Source: Zychaea mexicana
Lineage: Eukaryota; Mucoromycota; Mucoromycetes; Mucorales; Lichtheimiaceae
Length of the DNA stretch: 64,000 nt
Direction: 5' to 3'
Assembly (NCBI RefSeq): GCF_025766255.1
Contig: NW_026516773.1
Location: forward strand, 62,001-126,000
Position numbers and translations under genes: made by a program. Below are positions 32,277 to 43,258 of the stretch, one piece after another. Numbering within the stretch: the stretch's first letter is position 1; each line of letters begins with the position of its first letter. Under the pieces are notes generated by a model that ran no database searches, was not told the DNA's origin, and saw only the letters and a list, made by a program, of their open reading frames with translations.

Positions 32277-34284
32277 AGAGAAGTGCTACGGGTACGAGTT
32301 TTTTTTCTTACGCGTACGAGTTTTTCTAGGCGGGTTTTTAGGGTGGTTGTGTTGTGAAACCTCATATGGCCAATCCGATTGCCGTCTTACACGTACGAGT
32401 TTTTTGCTAAAGGAACTGAACAGCATATGCGTACGAGTTTTTGTCTACCCATCAGTCTTCCCTTTTTTTAGATGGCCTTGTCAAAATAACTAGCTATTGT
32501 CATACTTCTTGATGTAAAACTGCTCATTTAATCGGCGCAATGGATTTAATTACGCTGTTCTTTTCGAAATCTTACAGGATTCTGTTCTGCCACTATGCAG
32601 TGATGGCATATACAAGTTTTGCATTCCTTCTTTTCTTTAAGTTCTTGGCCTTTTCCCAATATTAGATGGCACACTAAGCTCGATATCAGGTTTCTAATAA
32701 ATCTAGCAATTCATTTGTTTGTGTGGAGGAGTTTTCTACCGAGTCCACATAGGTAACAATCACTTATAAAAGAACTCTGGGCAGCGCTCTTTTACACGTA
32801 CGAGTTTTTTAATCTGGTTCCACGTGTAAAACATTCCCTGAGCATAAGCTGTTGCAGTAGGGAATCGGTGTTTATAATAAAAAGGTAAAAGGCAAAAGAA
32901 GACATAAGAGATTTAAGACGCTAATTCATGTGAGAGTAAGTATAAGGTGAATAACGGTAATTGTGTCTGAAAGAGAGAAATAGAAATGAAATGGAGAAGA
33001 GATTAACAAATGGGTTTTTACAACAAGATATTATCGGGAAAAAGGTAATGAAAATTGTCAATACTATTTATACGTTTCTAGAAACAATGGAACGAAATAT
33101 GCACTTTTCCACATGCGAGTTCGTGCATAAGACGTGAGATTTTCAATACCTTCTATCTGCATTAGATCCCCATTCATTTAGATTTTTGCTCCTTCTACAG
33201 TACCTTCTTCCAGATCGTCAGCTATAGATAAAATGGCTGTTTCGGGTGCAAGGATCATTTGAATGTAAGTCATGTATGTAAGGCGCAATGTTTCGATGTT
33301 AGAGTCTTGGTCTTATTATGAACTAGGAAGCCAGTACTTACCCTCACTATTATTTCTACTTAATATATCAGATCATAGTCTTTCTACATTTGAAAAGCAT
33401 ATGGTACTCGAAAGTACAGTGAGCAAGTCTCCTATGAACCTCCAACTTCCTATGGAGCTGTTTGAACGGTCTTCAGATTAACAAATAACTCACTGTAACC
33501 AGGCTTAAGAAAAGTCGTACCCGTAAGCAGATAGCTGTGCAAATTTGTCCCAGCTAGTTATGATCCACGTGGAACCAGGTTAAAAAAACTCGTACGCGTT
33601 AGCAGATAGCTGTCAAAATTTGCCCAGCTAGTCATGATTTACGTAGAACCAGGATAGAAAAAACTCGTACGCGTAAGCAGACAATTGTCAAAATCTGTCC
33701 CTGCTACTTATGATTTACGTGGAAACAGATTAAAAAAAAACTCGTAAGCGTAAAAGAGCGCTGGCGTAAAAGAGCGCTGCCCAGAGTTCTTTTATAAGTG
33801 ATTGTTACCTATGTGGACTCGGTAGAAAACTCCTCCACACAAACAAATGAATTGCTAGATTTATTAGAAACCTGATATCGAGCTTAGTGTGCCATCTAAT
33901 ATTGGGAAAAGGCCAAGAACTTAAAGAAAAGAAGGAATGCAAAACTTGTATATGCCATCACTGCATAGTGGCAGAACAGAATCCTGTAAGATTTCGAAAA
34001 GAACAGCGTAATTAAATCCATTGCGCCGATTAAATGAGCAGTTTTACATCAAGAAGTATGACAATAGCTAGTTATTTTGACAAGGCCATCTAAAAAAAGG
34101 GAAGACTGATGGGTAGACAAAAACTCGTACGCATATGCTGTTCAGTTCCTTTAGCAAAAAACTCGTACGTGTAAGACGGCAATCGGATTGGCCATATGAG
34201 GTTTCACAACACAACCACCTTAAAAACCCGCCTAGAAAAACTCGTACGCGTAAGAAAAAAAACTCGTACCTGTAGCACTTCTCT
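32277..34284. mobile_element. Foldback element with CGTACGAG boxes
   Basis: A 2.0-kb unit with inverted arms of about 560 bases (32277-32834 and 33715-34284), nearly identical, and a 0.9-kb centre. Outer ends are AGAGAAGTGCTAC and its complement, bordered by AATTAA on both sides (32271-32276 and 34285-34290). The octamer CGTACGAG or its complement recurs about a dozen times, five times in each arm and in the tandem repeat of the centre. No transposase is encoded, so it is non-autonomous and depends on an unknown enzyme. A 17-base duplication (AGAGCGCTGGCGTAAA) makes the right arm slightly longer. Confidence 0.85.
33497..33740. repeat. Tandem repeat of ~76 bp inside the foldback element
   Basis: Units begin AACCAGG at 33497, 33573 and 33647, with a partial fourth at 33724. 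Each contains one ACTCGTACGCGTAAGCAG-type box and GCCCAGCTAGT-ATGAT. The last unit merges into the right arm, which suggests that the arm boxes grew out of this tandem array. Confidence 0.75.
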
Positions 34285-34364
34285 AATTAAAATGGCAAGG
34301 ATATATATTTCCCCATTATTTGCAGCTTTTCCTCTCTTTCCTTCTTATCGTGATAAAGCTCAAT

Positions 34365-34407
34365 CTTTCATTTTTGGCAAGCGCTGCTCGCCTGCCAAAA
34401 ATGAAAG
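34365..34407. repeat. Perfect hairpin, 15-bp stem
   Basis: CTTTCATTTTTGGCA and its exact complement TGCCAAAAATGAAAG are separated by 13 bases rich in GCTGC/CTCGCC. It lies between the foldback element and MULE2. It could be a regulatory hairpin or a small palindromic remnant; no terminator-like context applies in a eukaryote. Confidence 0.6.
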
Positions 34408-34557
34408 AATTAATTCCATCAGGTCCGGACCTGTTACCTATGTCCTTTTCTTCTGCTTCTGTTGATTGAAAGTTTAGAGAGCTTTTGCTCGCCATAGAGC
34501 GAAATAATGTTTTTTTAACGCGAAAGACCAAAGTAATGTAGTATTGTTCCACAGGAG

Positions 34558-34570
34558 TATCATAGGTTCA
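34558..34570. repeat. Target-site duplication, left side of MULE2
   Basis: TATCATAGGTTCA, perfectly repeated at 38194-38206. Confidence 0.8.
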
Positions 34571-37500
34571 GGAATCATAGGAGACGCTGAAAAATCCTGT
34601 AGACTTCTGTCGGTAAAACATTTATCCGAGAGAAAAAAAAAACATGATATTTTACTTAGATTTTGAAAAACAGTAATAGAGAGGTATAATGTCAGTTATT
34701 TATAAGTAAGAGATGTATAGAATACATGATGAGAATCATTCTATTGCTAAATATCAATCTACATGTGATAAAAATGGGATCGTAGTCTATAATACATTGC
34801 TCGGGGAGTTTGAATGCTTATTATTGCTCTTAAAAAAAAGTGGCTTGTATTTGTTTCTCGTTCCTTCTCTTTCCCTCTCCTTCATTAAGATGAACAACAG
34901 TAACTCCACCATCGCTGCTACTCCTAACATTACAGTAATCAACGATAGTACTCACTCCGACTCGGTTACGACCGTACGCGAGGCTCGTAATGCTGGCAGG
35001 TTTAGCGAAATCGGACAGTACAAGTGTACTGATTGCCGCAAGACACGTGAAGGCACGCATTTTCTCGGACGTACCAAGCCTTACTTGACTTGCATTGCGT
35101 GTCGTGAAAATGCGACTCCTCGTGAGCGCGTTGCACTCGACCGAATGGTGTTTCTGGACGATTTGCCGGATCACTATCCGATTTTTTCAGAATACGAGAA
35201 CGACCATGAAGAAGTTGTATGTTGGAAGTAACCACTTACATAACTGCTTCCGTACATGATTATTTATTTGTTTTATTGTAGGTTTACGAGTTTACCGGCT
35301 ACATCTGTATCGATCCGGAATTGGAATTGAAGGACGAAGACGGCATCATCGATAGCATCATCGAAAGAATTGAACAGTTGGATGGCTACCACTATATTGG
35401 AAAAAATGTTGGTGATCCTTCTCTCTCTCGCGACATCTCGTTCACGGCTTACTGCTCTTGATCCGAGACTTTTTTGAATCCTCTTCCTACAGCAGAGCGC
35501 CAGCGTTTGACCAAGCGAATGCCCACATTTTGTTGTGGTGGCCGTATTAGAGGCACCGTCAAGAAAGCCCTCGGTTATGTGGAGCTGTCAATTACCCACT
35601 CAGAACACGAACGTGTCGGTACTGATCCGTCACCACGTAACCCTGTGCCTGCCAACGTCCGAAGCCATATTCAAAGCAGAGCGCTTCTTACGAATTCCTC
35701 TGATCTGTACCAAGAAGTTGTTGTCCTTTTTCCTGGCTCGGATGTTACGCCAATGCAAGTCTATTATTGGTGGCATGGGACTTTTAGGAGCGAGTACCAC
35801 CTCAACGACGATCAAATGGTATCCTCAAGGCTCGTCGTCGAAAAATACGCAATCAAGGATTTCGCGAGGTACGTATTATATTAGAATGCTAACATATGAA
35901 CCTAGCCTTTGCTTTGTGAGCTGTTCTGCTCTATGAGCGACAAAAAAAGGTAATATTAGGTAGCATGTAGTATCTAGTATCTTATACAATGATAATAAAT
36001 CCTAGGTGTTTTGGAAGAATACTTTTGAAGTCTGTGCATTTGGTTTCCTAACTCCGTTTTTCTCTTTGTTGGTTGGGTGCGAGTATGTGGAGGAGTACTG
36101 CATCGATTCGACTTACAAAACAAATCGTGCTGGCTCCGAGCTGTTTGGGATAATCGCCAATGTGAATGGTGTTGGGTATCCCATCGCGTACTTGGTCTAC
36201 CATGGCCTCCGTGAGGCTGGACCTTTGACCAAGACCGAAACTCTTACAGAGTTTTTCGGTCAACTAAAGGAAGACGGAGTTGATCCTTCGTTCATGTTCT
36301 CGGATAAAGATGCGGCACAGATGAATGCTATCGAGGGCGTATGGGGACAATCACGACTGCGCCTTTGCCTCTGGCATATGCAACGGTCAGTGGATAAAAA
36401 ACTGGCCGAGGACAAAAGCAGAACCCTACCTGCACACAATGTCCATCAAGCACGAGAAGATTTTCCCTTCGTCGATATGCATTTTACACCATCTATCGGC
36501 GGTCGTACTGGGATCATTTGTCGAAAAGAGGATCGTCAGCATATTGTTTCGCTCATGACAAAACATTATCACCAACATCCTTTGATCCCAGATGGTAACG
36601 TCTTCGCGTTTGTCTCACATCTTTGCCCGAGTTACTCTATATATATAATATGACTTCATAAATCATGTGTAAGTTAATCGTAGCGACTTTTCTGTATAGG
36701 TACTGTACAACGCACAGCCGAACAAATCCATCAGCTTGCTACCTTAGAAGTCTACATGTTTTGCGTCACAAAGAATTACATAGATGCCTGGATATATCTA
36801 TACCGCAATTGGTATCAGCCGTCTACTTGGAGAAAATGGGCGTGCAGCAGTATTCCAGACCGTATCCCAGCAGGAAAAACAACAATGTTGATTGAAGCGC
36901 ATTGGAAGGTTTTGAAACGTAATCATTTGCACCAATTCAACCGAGCACGACTAGACTTGCTCGTATACGTGATTGTTGCGCGACATTTCCCTAATCTTCG
37001 TCACAAGTTCAACCGTGATACTGTTCGTTCTCGCTCTGCGACCCGTTGGCATCAGATGTTCACCCGTGCATGGAAAAAGCTGTATGGCCGAACAGAAAAT
37101 TTAGCAACCGATACTATCTACCAGCCATCGGTCAATAATTGGATCTGTGGCTGCAGCAGTTATCTATCAAGTCGGTACATGATTTGCAAGCATCTTGTCT
37201 TCCGTTCTGGTTTTGGGCAGATTGCCCCCAACACATCCTTTAATCAACGGCAAAGCACAATCCCCTTTGTTCGCATACGACCGGTAGGCTAACAATAAGT
37301 TATCTCTATTCTGCCTATCAATTACAGCACCGATATTATTAACTTCTTTATTAATATGCATCTACTACTATCCTTTCATTACTATTTTGCTTATCCGCAT
37401 ACCAGCTCCTGAAAATGTTTTCAAAGATATGGCGCTGGACGAGCATCTTGCCGATCATCATCGTTCACGAGGTGCTGCCGCCATTGTCACTACTACAACA

Positions 37501-38193
37501 CCGACTACTACATGTACTACCACTACCAACGCTACTACTACTGCTAATGCTACTACAGCTACTGTTACCACTACCGCTCCGCCGCAAACGGACAGTGAAG
37601 AAGAAGACGAACCACTTATTTTAAATCGTCGATCTCGCGTACAAACACAACAACAATCAAATATCATTGATTTGACCGAGACAATCATCGATGATCAAGA
37701 GCATCAGCGCCTGCGTTGGGAGCGCCAAATGCAGCGTCTCCGCGCCCGTCAACGAGAGTTGATAGCGCAATTACAAGAAACAATGGAAAGTTTTGAATCT
37801 GCTTCGGCACACTATGAGCGTGTTGTGTCCGTCGAGCAGTATCACGACTTCCAACAGTCACTGGATGACGATGCAGTCGATGCCTATCTCGAAACCAACA
37901 TCACTTTCCGAAGAAGACGCAACTTGCCAAGAACGTGGCGCGATTACAATCGCCGTACACGCCATATATAAACACAAACAATTCACACTTACACATATAC
38001 ACCTTCCATAGACACATGCATATTTGCTTTAACTATTATTATCTTTCTCTAAACATATATCTTTTTCTGATCTTTCATGACATCGAATGGTTATAGGTAG
38101 GTGATTTGGGTATTGTAACGATGTGACGTTTTTGTACTGGGTATATATTTACCCGGTTCAGGTCTACGGGATTTTTCAGCGGCCCCAAGAGCT
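34571..38193 (+). mobile_element. Mutator-like element MULE2
   Basis: 3.62 kb with ends TCATAGGAGACGCTGAAAAATC and, inverted, GCTCTTGGGGCCGCTGAAAA plus ATC, clearly related to the ends of MULE1, and a perfect 13-base direct repeat outside. Degenerate subterminal palindromes (GGTAAAACATTTATCC near 34613; GGGTATATATTTACCC near 38140) occupy the same place as the perfect ones in MULE1. It carries the same five-exon transposase gene. The perfect duplication suggests a more recent insertion than MULE1. Confidence 0.85.
34890..37971 (+). pseudogene. MULE2 transposase (MULE domain plus SWIM finger), lightly damaged
   Basis: Exons about 34890-35216, 35282-35868, 36006 to ~36595, ~36701-37283 and a low-complexity last exon to 37971; introns correspond to those of MULE1. 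N-terminal Cys motif KCTDCRKTRE ... CIACRE; catalytic D in YCIDSTYKT, D in MFSDKDAAQMN, E in TMLIEAHWKV; SWIM finger WICGCSSYLSSRYMICKHL; then a threonine-rich linker and an arginine-rich coiled C-terminus. Damage: one TGA at 35459-35461 where MULE1 has Arg (CGA to TGA), a probable missing base at the end of exon 2, because the phases 35868/36006 do not fit while they fit in MULE1, and an uncertain junction of the last exon. Otherwise intact over 700 residues. Confidence 0.75.
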
Positions 38194-38206
38194 TATCATA
38201 GGTTCA

Positions 38207-38500
38207 AAAGAAGGAGTCCAAAGGGTAAAGTCTACTACTCATCTGCGAGCTGTGTGTGACTCGTTTCAATTGAAGGTCTCAAACCCGGTTCAGCGGAGCC
38301 CAACAAAGCCTCCAGCAGCAAGCCCGCTTGATTTTTTTTTTCAATACCTTGTTTTATACTTTGCGATCTTATATATAACATAATGAAAAGTATGATTTTG
38401 TTTTTGATATACGAATCGAAACAACTCTCCTCTTTTTTTCAATGACCCCTTTTCATTTTGCAGTAAGAACGAATTATTAATAGTGTAACTGCGTAAATAG
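38207..38500. other. Flank of MULE2, possible 5' part of a disrupted gene
   Basis: A short frame (YHRFKRRSPKGKVYYSS) crosses the MULE2 target site when the element is ignored. It might belong to an upstream exon of the gene at 38501, but start and splice sites cannot be fixed. Confidence 0.3.
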
Positions 38501-38964
38501 CACGATCAGGAGGCGTTTCAAAACCACGAAGACAAGCACCTGTCTTCCAAGGCAAAGTCATTACGAAAAAGAAACAAAAGCTTCATGACAGAGCTATAAA
38601 GATGGTGAGTTGTTGACTCGTTTGTTTAATTTACGTCATGATCTAGTAAGAAGAGTGTTCTTTTGCGGGAAAGGCAAGGAAAAAGGAACTTGGCCAATAC
38701 ATGAAATAATAATTCTTGTGTGGAATATGTTACTAGGAAAAGCGCTATTTGCATCAAAAGGGATATTTGGAAGCTCCTGAAGAAGACATGGAAGGTAATA
38801 TTAGCAAAAAAAAACTTTGCAAAGAGAAGCAAAACTAAAATGAAAGGATAGATGCGAGTGCACTTGTCGTGTCTCAAAAGCAAAAGGTGGTTGTCCAAGT
38901 TCCTGCTGAAGTTTTGCAAGCTGCTGCAGCAGGACCTGGTACCACTTTGGGTCAACCACGTTAA
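38501..38964 (+). CDS. Host-like gene, 3' exons, small lysine-rich protein
   Basis: Three exons join in phase: 38501-38604, 38737-38794 and 38852-38964, with GTGAGT and GTAATA donors and AG acceptors. The product reads GGVSKPRRQAPVFQGKVITK, KKQKLHDRAIKM, EKRYLHQKGYLEAPEEDMEED and a C-terminus VVVQVPAEVLQAAAAGPGTT followed by LGQPR-stop. The basic part followed by an acidic segment is reminiscent of small nucleolar ribosome-assembly proteins, but I do not recognise the family. The first exon(s) are not identified; MULE2 sits just upstream and may have separated them. No stop or frameshift is seen within the three exons. Confidence 0.55.
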
Positions 38965-39329
38965 AACAATCAACTACTACTACTACTACTACGAAACACG
39001 ACGAACACTACGCAGAAAAAAAAACATACAGGCATTCTCTTACATCTATCTACCATTTGTTTCCATTGCATTCTCTTTTTTGTATCAGTAACTATCGACA
39101 CTCACACACTTCCAACCCTCATGCTTCCGTAAAAAAAAGTACTATGATTTCATTTGTGCATTTATATAAAAGACAAAAAGACACATAAAGTAATACAAAA
39201 ATCAACAAACTAGTTAACCAACGAAATAAGTTTGATCAGCGCACTTCTATACAACCAGCTACTGTTTTTAACATTGATTATTCCTGTAAAATACAGCTAT
39301 ACCTTATCCTTTTTTGTTGCTGAATTTTG
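38965..39329. other. 3' flank, AT-rich
   Basis: Contains a short CTA microsatellite (about 38972-38990) and no gene. Confidence 0.4.
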
Positions 39330-39331
39330 TA

Positions 39332-39400
39332 CAGTCATTTCAGAAAGAAAAGTCGCTGATTTTGAGTTTGAAGTCGTGCAAAAAAAATCGTGCGTTCAAA
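39332..39400 (+). repeat. Left terminal inverted repeat of the second IS630-like element
   Basis: About 70 bases matching 42985-43054 in inverted orientation, with a perfect stretch at the outer 16 bases and few mismatches further in. Confidence 0.75.
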
Positions 39401-39563
39401 GATGATATCGATTGATCCAAAGATAAAGTCATGCTCATGCGTCACGAACTTCGTTTATTTTTACTTGTCGCTTAGTAATCCAATAAAATTCTTGGCATTA
39501 AATTGTTATAAAAAAGGGGTTCGATTTTCTATGTCCGTTTTGCTTTCTTCACTCTATTTAAAG

Positions 39564-40513
39564 ATGAGTATGCAATTTTATTATGAAGATGGACAGGGGC
39601 ATATTGTTGATGAACATGGCGTTCAGCCGATGGATCTAGTTGTAGATGAGGAGTTGTATGCTATTGAAACAATAAGTTCCCGTACTCAATTCTTAATGAA
39701 TAAACCTCCAGAAAGACAATCTAATCCCGTTATACTTCCAACTGCGGATGAAAGAAAGTGTGATGTTGATATGGAATTATGCAATAAGCGACGCTATACG
39801 GTTTACTCTGATGAAGACAAGACTAGATTTTTTTTTCATTTATTTTTCAGCAAATGCTTGAATGCTTCTGCTGCTGCGAGACATTTGGGGATTCATATCC
39901 GGGCAGCACAGAGATGGGTAAAACGTTATTACGAAGACCCAGAAAGCATTTTCGAAAAAAAGAAAAAATCAGGGCGACGTCGTATTCTTGGGAATGAGCA
40001 TAAGCAATTTCTTTTAGATTACATTGATGAGAATCCTTCTGCCGTTGTCAATGAAGTGGTGGAAAGTTTGAAACAAAACTATGAGGATCTCAACGTTTCT
40101 CGTAGTACTGTTTATAACTTCATGACAAATAAGTGTAATCTGTCTATTAAGCAAGCACAGTTTCATCCTGTGGAAAGGAACAGTAAGGAAAAGATTCAGC
40201 ACAGATATGACTGGGTTCAAAAGTGGCAGCAAACTGACCTGGATTTCACAACAAATTGTGTCTTTCTTGATGAATCCGCCTTTCACATTAATTTGAAACG
40301 GGGTATGGCTTGGTCAAAGAAAGGCACTCCTGCAGTAGTTACAGTGCCCATGACTAAAGCAAAAGCAACATCTATTTTAGGTGCAATTTCTGCCACAGGT
40401 TTAATTAATGTTAGTTTGCGAGTTCCGAAGCGTATCAAGAAGAGAAAGCTCTGGTGTGAGACTGATGGTTATAGAATTGGAACAGTAACAGGACATTATC
40501 TGAGTTTTTTGAT
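39564..40513 (+). pseudogene. IS630/Tc1-like transposase, truncated after the first catalytic region
   Basis: From MSMQFYYEDGQG at 39564 the protein parallels the 427-residue transposases of the composite element (about 50-60 percent identical by eye): helix-turn-helix NASAAARHLGIHIRAAQRWV, second helix region VSRSTVYNFM, first catalytic Asp in CVFLDESAFHINL, and TSILGAISATGLINV. Identity ends with GTVTGHYLSFL; the second Asp and the Glu are missing, replaced by 10 unrelated codons. No nonsense codon precedes the break. An upstream in-frame ATG (39390) exists, but the chosen start corresponds to the other copies. Cannot be active. Confidence 0.85.
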
Positions 40514-41949
40514 TCATGCAATGCCAAATAAAGACCAGCCTTAGCAATGTGAACTGTGCCAGTATGCGCACTGACACCATTGGTGTGCATGTACCAGGAC
40601 AAGACTGGCTTTTTCATGTGACGTTTCAGGATGTGCTGCAGGATAGCATCGAGATTGTCCTTGGCCTCGCGCATAAGTTTGCAAATGTCATGGCACAATT
40701 TGGATGCGTCACCCGCCTTTGCAGCTTCGAGAGCAAGCAGGTCGTGTTCATTTTGGCGCGAATCAAACAACAGCCGCAAGTCCACCTTGAATCCAACTCG
40801 GGCGTCACTGTAGGAGCGCTTGCGACAAACAATGCCTTGGGCCGGACTAGACTCTCCAATTTTCATGCGCAACACACCATGAATATCAATCAATGACTTT
40901 AGGATGGGTGTCCAAACTTGCGTGATGAAATCATACTCTGTCACGCGGGCCGAGTTATCAGGGTTGAGCAGAAATGCGTTGGTGTCAACGATCTTGATCA
41001 ATGTGACCAGTGCTGCAAGCAGTCGTTCTGTGTCAAGGCAGCTTGTTTTGATTTGCTGAATGTACAAGATGGCCTTCTTGACATTGTGTTCCTTTTCGAT
41101 TAGCGACACGACAATGTCATATGTTTGATTCACCAAGGCAGGGAGATGATATTGCTTGCGACTTCGCTTGTCAACTGGGGGACTAGACACTTGTTCCAGC
41201 TCGTCCTTAGTACAGTCCAAGAATTCCATAGTCAAGTCTATTTTTGTCAAATCCAAGATGGAAGACAACCCACAGGCCATCCAATGCAATTCTTGGTCTG
41301 ATAGGGGCATGTCGTTCTTCCACTTGCAGTAGATACTGATTGCTTTTTGCTTGATAATCGTGCCAAGGGTCGAATCTTTGAAAGCTACACCATCGGCCTC
41401 AGTCATTGTCATGTATTCGGCACATTCTTCCAATACACCTTGCTGTTGCTGCATTGGCTCTTGCTTGACGGTCGTGGTGGCACCAGTTGGCTGCGACGGA
41501 TCACGGTTCTCCTTGTCAACAGCATCCATGAGTTTGTCGAGCTCCTTTCCAAACTTTTCTGCACCCAGTTGCGAGAGTTTGACACCGTTCACAGTACCCA
41601 GGTCCAAGGCACGCTGTTTTTGCTTTTTCAGAGTCCATGCAAAACTAAATGTTGCGGTAATCTTCTTGAGTTTGTAATGGGCGATCAGCTGGTGGCAATA
41701 AGATACCAACTGGAACCAGTTCTTTCGATTCAATGCCACGGTGTTAATGGATTGAATAAGTGAGCCTTTGACCGTCTTGGTGTCCTTGACACGCAAACTT
41801 GTCACCTTCCACAGCTCATCTACTACTTTGTCAATGTCCGCCCATTCATCTGCAGAGAGTGTGTTGAAAAGCAAAGGAAACTTGAGAATTTTGCATTCTT
41901 CCTCAGTAATGTTGAATGGCTTTGGTCAGCCGTGTGGAATGGGAGACAT
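40514..41949 (-). pseudogene. Passenger gene of the second IS630-like element, C-terminally truncated
   Basis: Read on the complement from an ATG at 41949 (MSPIPHG, then TGA at codon 8, then PKPFNITEEECKILKFP) the frame stays open for over 450 codons to the breakpoint near 40514. Regions: helical N-terminal domain (LSADEWADIDKVVDELWKV), a glutamine-rich linker, YDFITQVWTPILKSLIDIHG, and VGFKVDLRLLFD ... HDLLALEAAK, AGDASKLCHDICKLMREAKD. The KVDLRLL ... LEAAK pairing could be an Asp/Glu-Lys nuclease core of PD-(D/E)XK type, but spacing is less typical than in the passenger of the first element. It seems to belong to an expanded Mucorales protein family, from memory only. One C-to-T nonsense codon (CGA to TGA) and the truncation make it non-functional. 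Confidence 0.6.
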
Positions 41950-42984
41950 TTGTAATTTTACAGCACTTAGTGTACCAAAGGAAGCAAAAAAAAAGAGGAG
42001 GTGGGAAGAAGACTGTGCACCTTCCTGGTGTTCACTTTTATTTGACTGGCCAATGACAAGCCTTCATTTTCTTGGCTCACTGTGATTTTTTTTTTCACGG
42101 ATTCCACGGAATATTTTTTTCTTCTTCTTTCAGCTTCTCCTTCAACACAGTTGTGTGGCCATGCAATAGTATTTCTTCCCTCGCTTGGAGATGGAAGCTA
42201 TGAGATGAAGAAGGAAACTGCAAGGTTTTTTACATGGGTTGTTTCTAAGCTCTGTCCGCACGTCGCACATTGTTACGAGGTCCTCTCCCTTGAACGACCC
42301 AACACACAGCTGGTTCCAAAAGCATATTTTCTCTTGAGTATGGGCTGACGCATAGGCAGGTTGATTGCCCCAAGGTCAGAGGGAAAAAGAGAAAAGTTTA
42401 GCATAATTGTACCAATCAGGGACTCCTTCGTGGCCAACTGACATGTAGTATCTCCACTGCGGTACATTGCAACATTGCTTTGCGGAACGTACAGGTTTGA
42501 TTTCGCCTACTTTATAACTTATTGACCCGCCTTTTTTTTCATGTTAGAATGTGCTTCCCGCATCTATTTCCGCTCGTTTTGTTGTTCTTGGGTGGATTAC
42601 TGTGTACAAAGCTGGTCAACTGGTTGGTATTTTAAAACAATGACGGCCTCTTTCTATTTATATTTTGAGCTCAAGTTATGCTGAGTCTTAAAAGTGCACC
42701 TCCTACACCCATTGCGAATTGCCTGCCATTCAGTTGATGAAAGAGTTGTGAACATTATGTCCATATGCATAAATATACCAAATGTATCCCTCCTCTCTGC
42801 CCCTCCCCTCGCTCATTAAGCTAAAAAAGGTGTTTAAATAGGCCTTCATTTTGTGAAAAATTTTCTGCTGGCCTAGCATTCTCGTTTTATAAAATTAAAA
42901 TGCCAAGAAAAATTAGCGACAGGTAAAAATAAACAAAGCCCGTGACATGTGATCACGACTCTATTGCTGAACCAGGCGATTTCA
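41950..42984. other. Right part of the second IS630-like element, non-coding
   Basis: Promoter side of the passenger gene and unassigned sequence up to the right terminal repeat. Short frames (for example 42082-42348) have no recognisable motif. Confidence 0.4.
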
Positions 42985-43054
42985 TTGTTGAACACGCAAA
43001 TCTTTTGCACGACATTAAACTCAAAACCAGCGACTTTACTTTCTGAAATGACTG
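42985..43054 (-). repeat. Right terminal inverted repeat of the second IS630-like element
   Basis: Complement of 39332-39400 with mismatches; outer end GAAATGACTG followed by TA. Confidence 0.75.
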
Positions 43055-43258
43055 TATGTTTAGTGTTAATAACGCTCAATACTCTGTCTTTTTTACCGTT
43101 ATTGAGAAACTGTGCCACTCATAACTAGTACACAAAATAGATTCGACGCATGATTTAATTTCTAGACATGTGGTATACAGGCATAAGCATGCAAACATGT
43201 ATGTACAAGGACAAAAAGCGACCACTGTCTTTCAATTAAGAAACTGTTACAGAAACAT

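Larger units (their letters stand above)
39332..43054. mobile_element. IS630/Tc1-like element with passenger gene, internally deleted
   Basis: Left end TA-CAGTCATTTCAGAAAGAAA (39330 on) and right end TTTCTGAAATGACTG-TA (to 43056) form terminal repeats; similarity continues inward for about 70 bases (AGTCGCTGATTTTGAGTTTG against its counterpart). TA lies at both borders. The 3.72-kb element holds a transposase gene on the plus strand, related to but clearly different from those of 393-6342, and a passenger gene on the minus strand. Both are cut at the same point near 40514, so an internal deletion has joined them tail to tail. Confidence 0.8.
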
